The position numbers were made by a program, and so were the translations under genes. Of a stretch of 64,000 bases of DNA, positions 16,886 to 24,865 are shown one piece after another. Every line of letters begins with the position of its first letter. Position 1 is the stretch's first letter. The notes beneath the pieces are model-generated. The model made no database searches, had not been told where the DNA came from, and worked only from the letters and a program-made list of their open reading frames with translations. The DNA is from Arthrobacter bussei (lineage in GTDB: Bacteria > Actinomycetota > Actinomycetes > Actinomycetales > Micrococcaceae), in assembly GCF_009377195.2 (NCBI RefSeq), contig NZ_VJXX01000001.1, forward strand, positions 310,001-374,000, read 5' to 3'.

Positions 16886-18403
16886 ATGAACACGAATTCG
16901 GAGGACCTGAAGGAACTTGAGCAGATATCCGCTCTTCTCCTCGCCCTGAATTCCGAGAAAGCCCGTGTCGACGCCGAAATCGCCTGCTCGGTCGAACGGA
17001 TGCGAGCTGTGTTCGAACATCGCGCTCTACGCCGGTCCTTCGCAGCAACACCACACAGTAGAGCCGCGTCGAGGACCACGTTCGACGGCGCGACTTCTGC
17101 GCTCGGCTCAGCAGAGCCGGATACGTCGTCCAGGACAGACGGTGCGAGCGGCCCCGCGGACAGCGGAACTGTCGACGGTCCCGTGGTCATCGAACGACGG
17201 AGTAATTTGGCGGACACGACAACCACCACCGAGATCGCGTGCCTGCTTCGCATCTCCGAACGCACGGCACACCGACTCGTCCACCATGCGGCCGTCCTGA
17301 CGAATCATCATCCCGATACTCTCCGCGCGCTCCGCTCAGGTACTATCTCGTGGTCCCACACCACAGCCCTGCTGCACGAATACGCCGGCCTGCCCCACGC
17401 CACCGCCATGGAGATGGAACGCTCCCTCCTCCCCGTCGCGGAAGCCACCACGGTTTCCCGCCTCGCCTACCGTGCCCGGCGCCTGCGCACCCGTTTGCAC
17501 CCGGAACACCTCGATGACCGCGCCCGCGCGGCTGCCCAGTACCGTCGTGTCGACTTCGAGCCTGCGGACGACGCCATGGCCTGGCTCCACGCCTACCTCC
17601 CGGCGGCCGATGCTTCCGCCATCGACGCGCAGCTCACTCGCCTTGCCCGGCAGCAACAGGCACCGCAGGAGTCGCGCACCCTTCCGCACCTGCGTGCAGA
17701 CACCCTCACTCACCTGCTTCTCGTCACACCTCATCACCGCTTTGCGACTGGCACCTGCACACCCGGAGGGGTGCGTGCCCGAGATGGAGCAGGGACACCA
17801 GGGCCCGGTCATTCCGACAGCCCTACCGGCACCGTCTGCGGGGCTTCCTCCGAGTTGACGCCGAGTGCCGTGCTCGAATGGGATGAGCTTTGCGACGACG
17901 CCGTACAGACTCAGGGGCAACCCCGTGTCCGCGCCCACATCAACGTGACCGTGCCGGTCCTGACACTTCTGGGTGTCGACGACACTCCGGCCGATCTTGA
18001 GGGCTACGGGCCCATCCCGGCGGCTGTCGCCCGGCGACTGGCCGCACATGCCCCCTCCTTCACCCGTCTTCTGACGCACCCTGAATCAGGAGCCGTCCTG
18101 AGCGTCGGTCGTAGCAGCTATGCGGTTCCCGCCGACCTCAAGCGATGGCTGCGTGTGCGCGACCAGACGTGCAGACATCCGGGCTGCACCACGCCTGCTT
18201 CCCGCTGCGAGCTCGACCACACCACGCCCTGGTCCCAGACGGGGCGCACGGACCACACGAATCTCGCTCATCTGTGCCGCAAGCACCATCACCTGAAGTC
18301 CGAAGGTGTCTGGCGCTACACGCAGGACGAGGCAGGAAGATTGACGGCGCACTCGCCCGCCAACAACACGTACGTCGACGCGGTCGATCCTCTTCTCACC
18401 TGA
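16886..18403 (+). CDS. 13E12-repeat / DUF222 HNH endonuclease-like protein
   Basis: This 505-residue protein has an N-terminal DUF222 region and a C-terminal HNH domain. The HNH core is C-R-H-P-G-C-T followed by C-E-L-D-H-T-x-P-W, then N-L-A-H-L-C-R-K-H-H-H-L-K, so both zinc-binding Cys pairs and the catalytic His are present. An Ala/Thr/Ser-rich low-complexity stretch (about 55-105) and a QQQ loop mark the middle. GGGAGGAG lies about ten bases before ATG 16886. Members of this family occur in many copies per genome in mycobacteria and arthrobacters and are often regarded as mobile or repetitive; the function is not established. Confidence 0.85.
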   Translation: MNTNSEDLKELEQISALLLALNSEKARVDAEIACSVERMRAVFEHRALRRSFAATPHSRAASRTTFDGATSALGSAEPDTSSRTDGASGPADSGTVDGPVVIERRSNLADTTTTTEIACLLRISERTAHRLVHHAAVLTNHHPDTLRALRSGTISWSHTTALLHEYAGLPHATAMEMERSLLPVAEATTVSRLAYRARRLRTRLHPEHLDDRARAAAQYRRVDFEPADDAMAWLHAYLPAADASAIDAQLTRLARQQQAPQESRTLPHLRADTLTHLLLVTPHHRFATGTCTPGGVRARDGAGTPGPGHSDSPTGTVCGASSELTPSAVLEWDELCDDAVQTQGQPRVRAHINVTVPVLTLLGVDDTPADLEGYGPIPAAVARRLAAHAPSFTRLLTHPESGAVLSVGRSSYAVPADLKRWLRVRDQTCRHPGCTTPASRCELDHTTPWSQTGRTDHTNLAHLCRKHHHLKSEGVWRYTQDEAGRLTAHSPANNTYVDAVDPLLT

Positions 18404-18418
18404 GACCGTCAGCCGAGA

Positions 18419-19396
18419 TCAGCGGGTCGGGGCCTCGCAGCCGATCCCACTGGGGTTCTCAATGCAGTTCTCGCTCACGCTGTTGCCCTGTGTGCGCCAG
18501 ATGCTCATCAGGTGCGGGTCCGAGACCACGGCAGCTTCGCCGGCCACGGGCTGGAAAGGGCCGCCGTCCACCGAGTAGTCCCCCGCGAACAGTGTGGTCA
18601 GCGTGAGTTGGAAGTCGCCGGTGTCCGCATACTGGTGACTCGTCGGGGTCTGGGTATCGAAAGTATTGCCTGCAACCGGCCCGCCGGGAACTGACGTGGT
18701 CAGGCGTGTTCCATCGCCGTAGGACCATTGGTAGGCGATGGGCCGGGCTTTGAGCACGATGGTCGCATCCCGGAAGTCGAAGGTGAACTCCTGCTCAGCG
18801 GCTTCGGCATAGACGTTGGAATGGGCGTTCTTCAGCCCGAAGTTCAAGGGCTGCGAGATGATCGTCGCAGCGAGGACGGGCTGCTTCTGGAACTCCTCGA
18901 GCGTGATGACGATCGGTGCCTCCTCAGCGGCGGGAGCCGCTGGTCCCTCGATCGGAGGCTCAGGCGGCGCGCCGGGATACATGCACGACGAGCGTCCGGT
19001 CGGGGTCTGCGACGCCGGCTGCACGTTGCTGTTGACCTCGATCCAGTTCACGAGGACGCCGCCCTCCTGAGCGTCGCATCGAGCGTCGATACGAGGACAT
19101 TGGGCAGGATCCAGATCGTTACCGGCACCCGATGTGCAGGCACGAACGTAGGTGTACTCGATACCGTCATCCGGGAGTGGAAGAGCCTCAACCGAGGTGT
19201 ATTGAGCGGCTGGTTGAGTTAGCTTGGCTTCGCCAGAACGCAGCTTGAGCGTCTGTTTACTTGATACGGCCGAAAACGATCCTTCTGACACGAAAGCACT
19301 TGGCGGTTCATCATCAAAAGCAAAGCTGCTCGAGTTACCGAGTGATTGTAAGCTTGGAAGCACAAATATCAGAGCAGCTAATTTGAGTACCCGCAT
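18419..19396 (-). CDS. Secreted PKD-domain protein
   Basis: This 325-residue protein has a signal peptide (about residues 1-26, hydrophobic from Leu4, A-F-A near the end). A Pro/Ala-rich linker (about 145-165) precedes a PKD-like beta-sandwich recognised by Q-W-S-Y-G-D-G-T and the later H-Q-Y-A-D-T-G-D-F-Q-L-T. Cys pairs suggest disulfides outside the cell. ATG 19396 shares one base with the stop of the lipoprotein gene before it (TAATG). The first ~65 codons are low in GC and include two TTA codons (residues 6 and 16), unlike the rest of the gene. Confidence 0.75.
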   Translation of the reverse strand: MRVLKLAALIFVLPSLQSLGNSSSFAFDDEPPSAFVSEGSFSAVSSKQTLKLRSGEAKLTQPAAQYTSVEALPLPDDGIEYTYVRACTSGAGNDLDPAQCPRIDARCDAQEGGVLVNWIEVNSNVQPASQTPTGRSSCMYPGAPPEPPIEGPAAPAAEEAPIVITLEEFQKQPVLAATIISQPLNFGLKNAHSNVYAEAAEQEFTFDFRDATIVLKARPIAYQWSYGDGTRLTTSVPGGPVAGNTFDTQTPTSHQYADTGDFQLTLTTLFAGDYSVDGGPFQPVAGEAAVVSDPHLMSIWRTQGNSVSENCIENPSGIGCEAPTR

Positions 19397-19715
19397 TAGG
19401 TGCCCTCGGGCTTCCCATAGTCAAGTAGTACCCAAGCATCATCAGTGAAGACAGCGAAGATTACGTCAACTACAGGCGCTGGAGCAGTGTCAGTTCTAAT
19501 TGCCTCACCGCTTGCACTGTAGAACGTGATGTTGGACTGGCCGTTTGAAACAAACGCTTGAACTGAGCCCTGGGTATTTAATATAAAATCAGTGTCAAAG
19601 TCGCCAACTTGAAATTCTCCGCCTTCAATATACTGACTTTTCTCGTATACGCTCTGAACTATGTCCACGTACTTAGCACATGTTCTACATCCAGGATCAG
19701 TGACCGCCTCGAAGG
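19190..19715. other. Low-GC patch spanning two gene ends
   Basis: Hand counts give 27 of 60 G+C at 19321-19380 and 23 of 60 at 19561-19620, against roughly 65-70% around it. The patch covers the 3' half of the DUF6318 gene and the 5' part of the PKD gene and contains TTA and ATA codons. Reading frames stay intact across both edges, so it looks like a recombined or imported segment; edges are approximate. Confidence 0.7.
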
Positions 19716-20079
19716 GCGCCCAGTCGTTCGTCTCGTACCCATAGGAGAACAACTCGAACCAGTACTTCGTGAAGGCCTCGAGGCCCTCTGCCGTGTTCTC
19801 ACCGGCGAGGGCCGGCTTGACCGGAACCGGCAGATTGGTGGCGGGGCCGGCGGACGAGGCAGGAGAAGGCTGAAGAGTCGCCGCGGCGGTCGGTGAAGCC
19901 GAGGGCCCTTCACCGACCGTGGTTGCCGAGGCGGAGGGCTGACCACCGGAGGCCGTCGCCATGGGGGCTGGCTCGGCGTCGCCCTGGCAACCGGACAGCA
20001 ACATGACCGCCACTGCACCGCCTGCGAGCGCCGCAGCTACACGCCCGTGTCCCTGGCCGTCCGTACGAACAAAGACCAC
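19396..20079 (-). CDS. DUF6318-type lipoprotein
   Basis: This 227-residue predicted lipoprotein begins at GTG 20079, chosen because GGAGGAG lies four bases upstream; the frame is open to 20169. The lipobox L-L-S-G-C places the lipidated Cys at residue 31. A Ser/Pro/Ala/Thr-rich linker (about 35-85) follows, then a globular domain with C-R-T-C (D-P-G-C-R-T-C-A-K). This matches the DUF6318 family common in Micrococcaceae. From about residue 127 onward the DNA is low in GC. It is translationally linked to the PKD gene (TAATG). Confidence 0.75.
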   Translation of the reverse strand: MVFVRTDGQGHGRVAAALAGGAVAVMLLSGCQGDAEPAPMATASGGQPSASATTVGEGPSASPTAAATLQPSPASSAGPATNLPVPVKPALAGENTAEGLEAFTKYWFELFSYGYETNDWAPFEAVTDPGCRTCAKYVDIVQSVYEKSQYIEGGEFQVGDFDTDFILNTQGSVQAFVSNGQSNITFYSASGEAIRTDTAPAPVVDVIFAVFTDDAWVLLDYGKPEGT

Positions 20080-20202
20080 GGGACTCCTCCATCGCACTCG
20101 CCCGGCACTCGAATGCCCAACAGCATAGCGTGGCGCTTTTTCCGCCCCTCCGTTATGCACAACCGGCACCAGCGGAGAGGGGGAAGCCCCAGGAGCCGCA
20201 TG

Positions 20203-20232
20203 CCAACAGCAACGTCACCAACAGCAACGTCG
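20203..20232. repeat. 15-bp tandem repeat, two copies
   Basis: CCAACAGCAACGTCA at 20203-20217 is followed immediately by the same sequence ending in G (20218-20232). It lies between the ABC permease stop and the lipoprotein gene. Confidence 0.7.
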
Positions 20233-20252
20233 TCAACACCGGCGACGAGCAC

Positions 20253-21818
20253 TCAGCGGTTCGCCGACACCGCCAGCAGCAGCTCGGGAGCACGCCGGTC
20301 GTACCAGCGGCCACCCACCCGTAGACCGACCACGAGCAGCACACCGCCCAGCACCACCCCTACCGCCAGCGCGAGCCACCCGAACAGGGCATCGCCGCTG
20401 ACGAGGTACACGATCGCGAGGACGATCTCCGGCAGCGCCAGCACCAGCATCACGAACCAGCCGATGAACTGCACCGCGAACATCATGAAGTTGGTTCCGG
20501 GCGGCGTCTTGAAAGCGCTCTCCCCCGGCAACGGCACGTTGTAGGTGTACCTCGCGGAGACGATGCTGGACAGTCCCGCTCCCGTGAGGAGCAGGCCCAG
20601 CGAAAGTCCGAGCATCGCCGGCAGATCGCCGATCCGTCCCGCGATCACGAGCGGGACGACCGTGAAGACCAGCGTGATCGGCACCGCGAACACCAGCAGC
20701 GCCACCGCCCGGCCCAGGCGGTCGTCCCGCCCGCGGACACCGGTGGAGAGATGCAGGCTGAACGCCGTGTTGTCGTAGGAGATGTCGGCGGAGATGGACC
20801 AGGCCATCAGGAACGCCGTGATGGGCCCGAGGAAAGCGAAGGCACCGCCGGTCGTGCCGCCCGAGAAGAACAGCAGAACGGCGATGAACGGGATCACCAC
20901 CAGTGACGCGAAGTACCGGGGATCCCTGAACCAGTAGGTCAGCGCCCGCGCGGCGATGGCGCCCGCCGGTGTTGCCGGGAATCGCCCGAGGAAACCGAGG
21001 TTGCCGCCCGCCCGCTTGGCGACCGCGTTGTACGGCGGCGTCACCAGGGCGTGGCTGAGGCTGCGTCTCCACAGGAGGACGAACAACGCCAGCGTGCCGG
21101 CTCCGATGAGGAGCCGGACGACGCCGAGTCCCGGAGCGCCGGCGGCGACGTCGGCCGGAGCTGCCCATAGGGCACCGAGCGGGGTCCAGGCCAGCACATC
21201 CGCGAGCTTCGCGGCGAAGCCGGGCGAGTTCTGAAACCCTGCTGTCACGCCACCGATGATGGGCCCGAGGAAGAGCAGCGGGATGAAGGCGACGATCCCG
21301 TTGACGTCCTTGAAGCGCCGGGACCCGGTCATCGAGGACACCGCCGTCGTGACGAGTCGGGACGCCACCACGCAGAGCAGGACGGCGATCATCGCGCAGA
21401 CCAGCGCCATGGCCGCCGCAGCGGGATAGCGGATCCAGGTCAGCACCTGCGCGAGGCTCGCGACGAGCGTGATGATGCCGGGGATCCCGGCCACGCCCCC
21501 GAGCACCAGTCCGGCGAGGAGCTGTCGCATCGGGATGGCGAACGTGACGAATCGGGCGGGGTCCAGTGTCATGTCGATGCCGGTCGCGGCGATCGGGATG
21601 ATGATCCAGCCGAGAACCGTCGCCGAACCGCCGATCACCAGGATGGTGCGGATGAGCTCGAGGTCGGCCGAGCCGAGGACCACCAGGCCGACGACGATGA
21701 AGCCGAGGATACCGAGGCCGTACAGTCCTCCGAGGATCACCCCGACGAGCTGCGCGGTGCTGCGTCGGAAGGAGTTGCGCAGCAGGAGGAGCTTCAGTCT
21801 CAGGAGGTCCGCAACCAT
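20253..21818 (-). CDS. ABC transporter permease (ABC-2-like)
   Basis: This 521-residue integral membrane subunit has about 12 hydrophobic segments and no extended extracellular domain. ATG 21818 overlaps the end of the ATP-binding gene by 19 bases, and the frame upstream lies inside that gene. The open frame to 21953 is therefore not used. It pairs with the ATPase below to form a two-component ABC exporter or a transporter of unknown substrate. Confidence 0.85.
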   Translation of the reverse strand: MVADLLRLKLLLLRNSFRRSTAQLVGVILGGLYGLGILGFIVVGLVVLGSADLELIRTILVIGGSATVLGWIIIPIAATGIDMTLDPARFVTFAIPMRQLLAGLVLGGVAGIPGIITLVASLAQVLTWIRYPAAAAMALVCAMIAVLLCVVASRLVTTAVSSMTGSRRFKDVNGIVAFIPLLFLGPIIGGVTAGFQNSPGFAAKLADVLAWTPLGALWAAPADVAAGAPGLGVVRLLIGAGTLALFVLLWRRSLSHALVTPPYNAVAKRAGGNLGFLGRFPATPAGAIAARALTYWFRDPRYFASLVVIPFIAVLLFFSGGTTGGAFAFLGPITAFLMAWSISADISYDNTAFSLHLSTGVRGRDDRLGRAVALLVFAVPITLVFTVVPLVIAGRIGDLPAMLGLSLGLLLTGAGLSSIVSARYTYNVPLPGESAFKTPPGTNFMMFAVQFIGWFVMLVLALPEIVLAIVYLVSGDALFGWLALAVGVVLGGVLLVVGLRVGGRWYDRRAPELLLAVSANR

Positions 21819-22609
21819 GACAGGCCTTCCGACGTCGTACGCCCGCCGACGAGTTCCACGAAACGGTCCTCGAGCGAGCCGTTCCCCCGGACCTCGTCGA
21901 TCGTCCCGGCCGCGAGCACGGTCCCGGCGGCGATGACCGCGACGTGGTCGCACATGCGCTGCACCAGATCCATCACGTGGCTGGAGACGATCACGGACCC
22001 GCCGGATCGCACGTACCCGCTGAGGATGTCGCGGATGTTCGCCGCAGACACCGGATCGACGGATTCAAAGGGTTCGTCGAGGACGAGGAGCTTCGGCGCG
22101 TGGATCAGCGCGGAGGCGAGGGCGATCTTCTTCGTCATGCCGGCGGAGTAGTCGACCACCAGCGTCCCGGCATCCTGTGTGAGGTCGAGCGCCCGCAGGA
22201 GGTCACCCGTGCGCTCGACCACGGTGTCCCGGTCCATCCCCCGCAGGAGGCCGGCGTAGGTCACGAGCTGTTCTCCCGTGAGCCGGTCGAACAGGCGGAC
22301 GCCGTCGGGCAGGATGCCCATCAGCTTCTTCGCCTCGAGCGGCTGCCCCCAGACGTCCACGCCGTGGACGAGCGCCTGCCCGTAGTCCGGACGGAGGAGA
22401 CCTGTCGCCATCGAGAGCGTCGTGGTCTTGCCGGCCCCGTTGGGCCCCACCAGCCCGTAGAAGGAACCGGACGGGACCTCGAGGTCGACACCGTTGACGG
22501 CGATCTTCTCGCCGAACCGCTTGGCGAGACCGCGGATGCTCAGCGCCGCTGTACCGGCCTTCGCCTCGGGGTTGTTCTCATCGGACGGAGGAGGCACGAG
22601 GGAGCTCAT
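21800..22609 (-). CDS. ABC transporter ATP-binding protein
   Basis: This 269-residue nucleotide-binding subunit has Walker A GPNGAGKT (55-62), signature V-D-Y-S-A-G-M-T-K-K (a YSAGM variant of LSGGQ), Walker B LLVLDEP and the switch SSHVMD. The family is the CcmA/NatA-like exporter type. ATG 22609 has a TAGCGT hexamer six bases upstream. The gene overlaps the permease and is the promoter-proximal member of the unit. Confidence 0.93.
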   Translation of the reverse strand: MSSLVPPPSDENNPEAKAGTAALSIRGLAKRFGEKIAVNGVDLEVPSGSFYGLVGPNGAGKTTTLSMATGLLRPDYGQALVHGVDVWGQPLEAKKLMGILPDGVRLFDRLTGEQLVTYAGLLRGMDRDTVVERTGDLLRALDLTQDAGTLVVDYSAGMTKKIALASALIHAPKLLVLDEPFESVDPVSAANIRDILSGYVRSGGSVIVSSHVMDLVQRMCDHVAVIAAGTVLAAGTIDEVRGNGSLEDRFVELVGGRTTSEGLSWLRTS

Positions 22610-22621
22610 GGATCCACGCTA
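22610..22621 (-). promoter_or_regulatory. -10 hexamer for leaderless ABC operon
   Basis: TAGCGT (22621-22616), six bases, ATG 22609. Confidence 0.55.
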
Positions 22622-22694
22622 GCAACGCGTGCGCGGCCCACTCGTCATCCCAAAGGAGGAGAAGCCGACCCGGTTCCTCTATCGCGGCGCCCGG

Positions 22695-23807
22695 TCAGAA
22701 CGCTCCGGCCCGCTCGTACTGCGGCGCGGGCACGAGCTCGTGGCCCAGCTCGTGGGCCGCACGCATCCACCAGTGCGGATCACGCAGCGCCGCACGCGCG
22801 ATCAGGACGACGTCGGCACGGTCCTCGCGCACGACGGCGTCCGCCTGACGTGCGTCGCTGATGAGCCCGACGGCGCCGGTAGGTACCCCGGAAGCGCGCA
22901 CCTCCTCGGCGAGCGCGACCTGGTAGCCCGGCCCGACGGGGATCGTGGCTGCCGGGACCGCGCCGCCCGAGGAGACGTCGACGAAGTCCACGCCCTCCTC
23001 CGCCGCACGCTTCGCGAGCCTCGCCGAGACCGCACCGTCGATCCCGCCGTCGGTCCAGTCGGAGGCCGAGATGCGCAGGAGCAGCGGCATGGTCTCCGGG
23101 ATGACCCGCCGCACCTCGCGGACCACCTCGAGTGTCAGACGGAAGCGTGCCTCCTCCGAGCCACCCCACCCGTCCGTCCGGGTGTTGACCAGGGGCGAGA
23201 GGAACTGGTGCAGCAGGTAGCCGTGGGCCGCGTGGATCTCCATGGTGTCGAAACCGGCACCCACGGCCAGCGCCGCAGCGGCGCGGAAGTCGGCGATGAC
23301 CTTCGCGATGTCCTCCTCGGTCATCGCCCGGGGCGCGGCGTACGAGCCGAACGCCTCGTCGGTCGGGCCGACGGTCTCCCAGCCGCCCTCGGCCGCGGGA
23401 ACCGAGTTGCGCCTGCCGCTGAAGGGCCAGTAGGTGGACGCCTTGCGCCCCGCGTGGGCCAGCTGGATGGCCGTCTTCGTCCCCACGGCGCTGTGCTCGT
23501 GGACGAAGTCGTTGATCCTGCGCCACGCATCGGCCTGCTCCTGCGTCCAGATCCCGGCGTCTCGCGGGCTGATCATGCCCTCATGGCTGACGGCGGCCGC
23601 CTCCGTGATGATCAGGGCGGCGCCTCCGGTGGCGAACTGGCCGAGGTGGACGAGGTGCCAGTCGGTGGGGACGCCGGGGGCGACCGCAGGGTCGCACGAG
23701 TACTGGCACATGGCCGCCACCCAGCCGCGATGCGGAAGCTCGAGCGATCGGAGGGTGATGGGGTCGAAGAGGCCGGCGGTGCCGGTCGGCGGGGCGGCGT
23801 GGGTCAT
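22695..23807 (-). CDS. Old-yellow-enzyme family NADH:flavin oxidoreductase (YqjM/NamA-like)
   Basis: This 370-residue FMN-dependent ene-reductase is a TIM barrel. Motifs are P-M-C-Q-Y-S-x-D shifted as A-A-M-C-Q-Y-S-C (Cys near 34, a hallmark of the YqjM class), H-L-V-H-L-G-Q-F, Q-L-A-H-A-G-R-K-A and the active H-A-A-H-G-Y-L-L-H-Q-F-L-S-P. The FMN-phosphate region G-x-A-A-L-R-D-P-H-W is at the end. ATG 23807 is preceded by GAAGGA with four bases. Likely a reductase of electrophilic alkenes; physiological substrate unknown. Confidence 0.93.
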   Translation of the reverse strand: MTHAAPPTGTAGLFDPITLRSLELPHRGWVAAMCQYSCDPAVAPGVPTDWHLVHLGQFATGGAALIITEAAAVSHEGMISPRDAGIWTQEQADAWRRINDFVHEHSAVGTKTAIQLAHAGRKASTYWPFSGRRNSVPAAEGGWETVGPTDEAFGSYAAPRAMTEEDIAKVIADFRAAAALAVGAGFDTMEIHAAHGYLLHQFLSPLVNTRTDGWGGSEEARFRLTLEVVREVRRVIPETMPLLLRISASDWTDGGIDGAVSARLAKRAAEEGVDFVDVSSGGAVPAATIPVGPGYQVALAEEVRASGVPTGAVGLISDARQADAVVREDRADVVLIARAALRDPHWWMRAAHELGHELVPAPQYERAGAF

Positions 23808-23849
23808 GGTGTCCTTCGCGGGAGGTCTCGTCCAGGGGTGGGGCAGGGG

Positions 23850-24806
23850 CTAGAACAGGGCGCGCGCGAGGGCACCACGCGCCTTCACGACGCGGGGGTC
23901 GGTCACGCCGACGACGTCGAACAGGTCGAGGAGCCGCTTGCGTGCCGTCTCCCTGTCCTCCCCGGCGGTGCGGCCGATGAAGGTGATCACGCGCTGGAAC
24001 GCGTCCTCGACGTGCCCGCCCGTCAGGTCCAGGTCGGCGACCGCGAGCTGGGCCTGCACGTCGTCGGGACCGTCCGCCCCGCGCCGTCGCACGTCCGCGG
24101 CGTCGAGATCCTGCACGCGCTGCATCAGCTCCACCTGCGCGAGCCCGGCCTTGGCATCGGCGTCGGCCGGCTGCTCCGCGAGCGCACGGCGGTAGGCGGC
24201 TGCCGCCGTCGGGTAGTCGCCCTCCTCGATCGCGTCGAAGGCTTCCTGGTGCAGTGGTGGCAGCGGCGGCTTTTCGGCCTCGGCCGGTGCGGGCTGCGAG
24301 CCGTCATTGAGGCTCCCGGTCACTCCGTTGGCTTCGGCGACCTTCATCAGCTCGTCGAGGTAGGCGAGGATCTGCTGCTCGGGCAGTGCGCCCTCGAACA
24401 GCGGGACCGGCTGGCCCTTGACCACGGCGACGACGGTCGGTGCGCCCTGCGCCTGGAAGGCCTGGGCGATCTGAGGCTGCGCCTGCAGGTCGACGTTCGC
24501 GAGCAGCATGCTGCCGTCCGCCGCCACTGTTGCCGCCTCGAGCACCGCGGTGACCTGGTTGGACTGGTCACTCCAGATGGCGCGCAGGTTCACGACGACG
24601 GGCACCTGGGACGAGAGCTGCACGAGCTGCGGGAAGGTCTGCTCGGTCACCTCGACCACGTAGGGACTCGGGGCGGCGGAAGCCGGACGTGCCGGGGCGG
24701 GTCGTGCCGCCGCATCCGCGCGCGCCTTCAGGGCGGACAGGTCCACCGCTCCCCGCAGGTTCATGCTCGACGGCGGCATTCCGCCCCGCTGTGCTGGTGT
24801 GGACAA
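23850..24806 (-). CDS. CnoX/YbbN-like thioredoxin-TPR protein without CxxC
   Basis: This 318-residue protein (TTG 24806; an ATG at 24779 is a possible alternative) combines an N-terminal thioredoxin fold (about 50-165) with TPR-like helices (about 185-318). The active site position reads W-S-D-Q-S-N-Q (78-84) instead of W-C-G-P-C, so it cannot do thiol-disulfide exchange. This is the pattern of chaperedoxin-like proteins that hold client proteins. The conserved N-terminal N-L-R-G-A-V-D-L-S is typical of actinobacterial members. It is probably transcribed with the upstream membrane-protein gene. Confidence 0.85.
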   Translation of the reverse strand: MSTPAQRGGMPPSSMNLRGAVDLSALKARADAAARPAPARPASAAPSPYVVEVTEQTFPQLVQLSSQVPVVVNLRAIWSDQSNQVTAVLEAATVAADGSMLLANVDLQAQPQIAQAFQAQGAPTVVAVVKGQPVPLFEGALPEQQILAYLDELMKVAEANGVTGSLNDGSQPAPAEAEKPPLPPLHQEAFDAIEEGDYPTAAAAYRRALAEQPADADAKAGLAQVELMQRVQDLDAADVRRRGADGPDDVQAQLAVADLDLTGGHVEDAFQRVITFIGRTAGEDRETARKRLLDLFDVVGVTDPRVVKARGALARALF

Positions 24807-24865
24807 TGCTCTGCCTCTCTCTGGCGGACTGCTGGTGGTGGATGGCTCTACGGGCTCGGGGTGCG

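Noticed and set aside
19340-19396. TTA codons as bldA-type developmental control of the PKD gene
   Set aside because: The codons coincide with a low-GC patch rich in other AT codons, so base composition explains them; that control is a Streptomyces trait.
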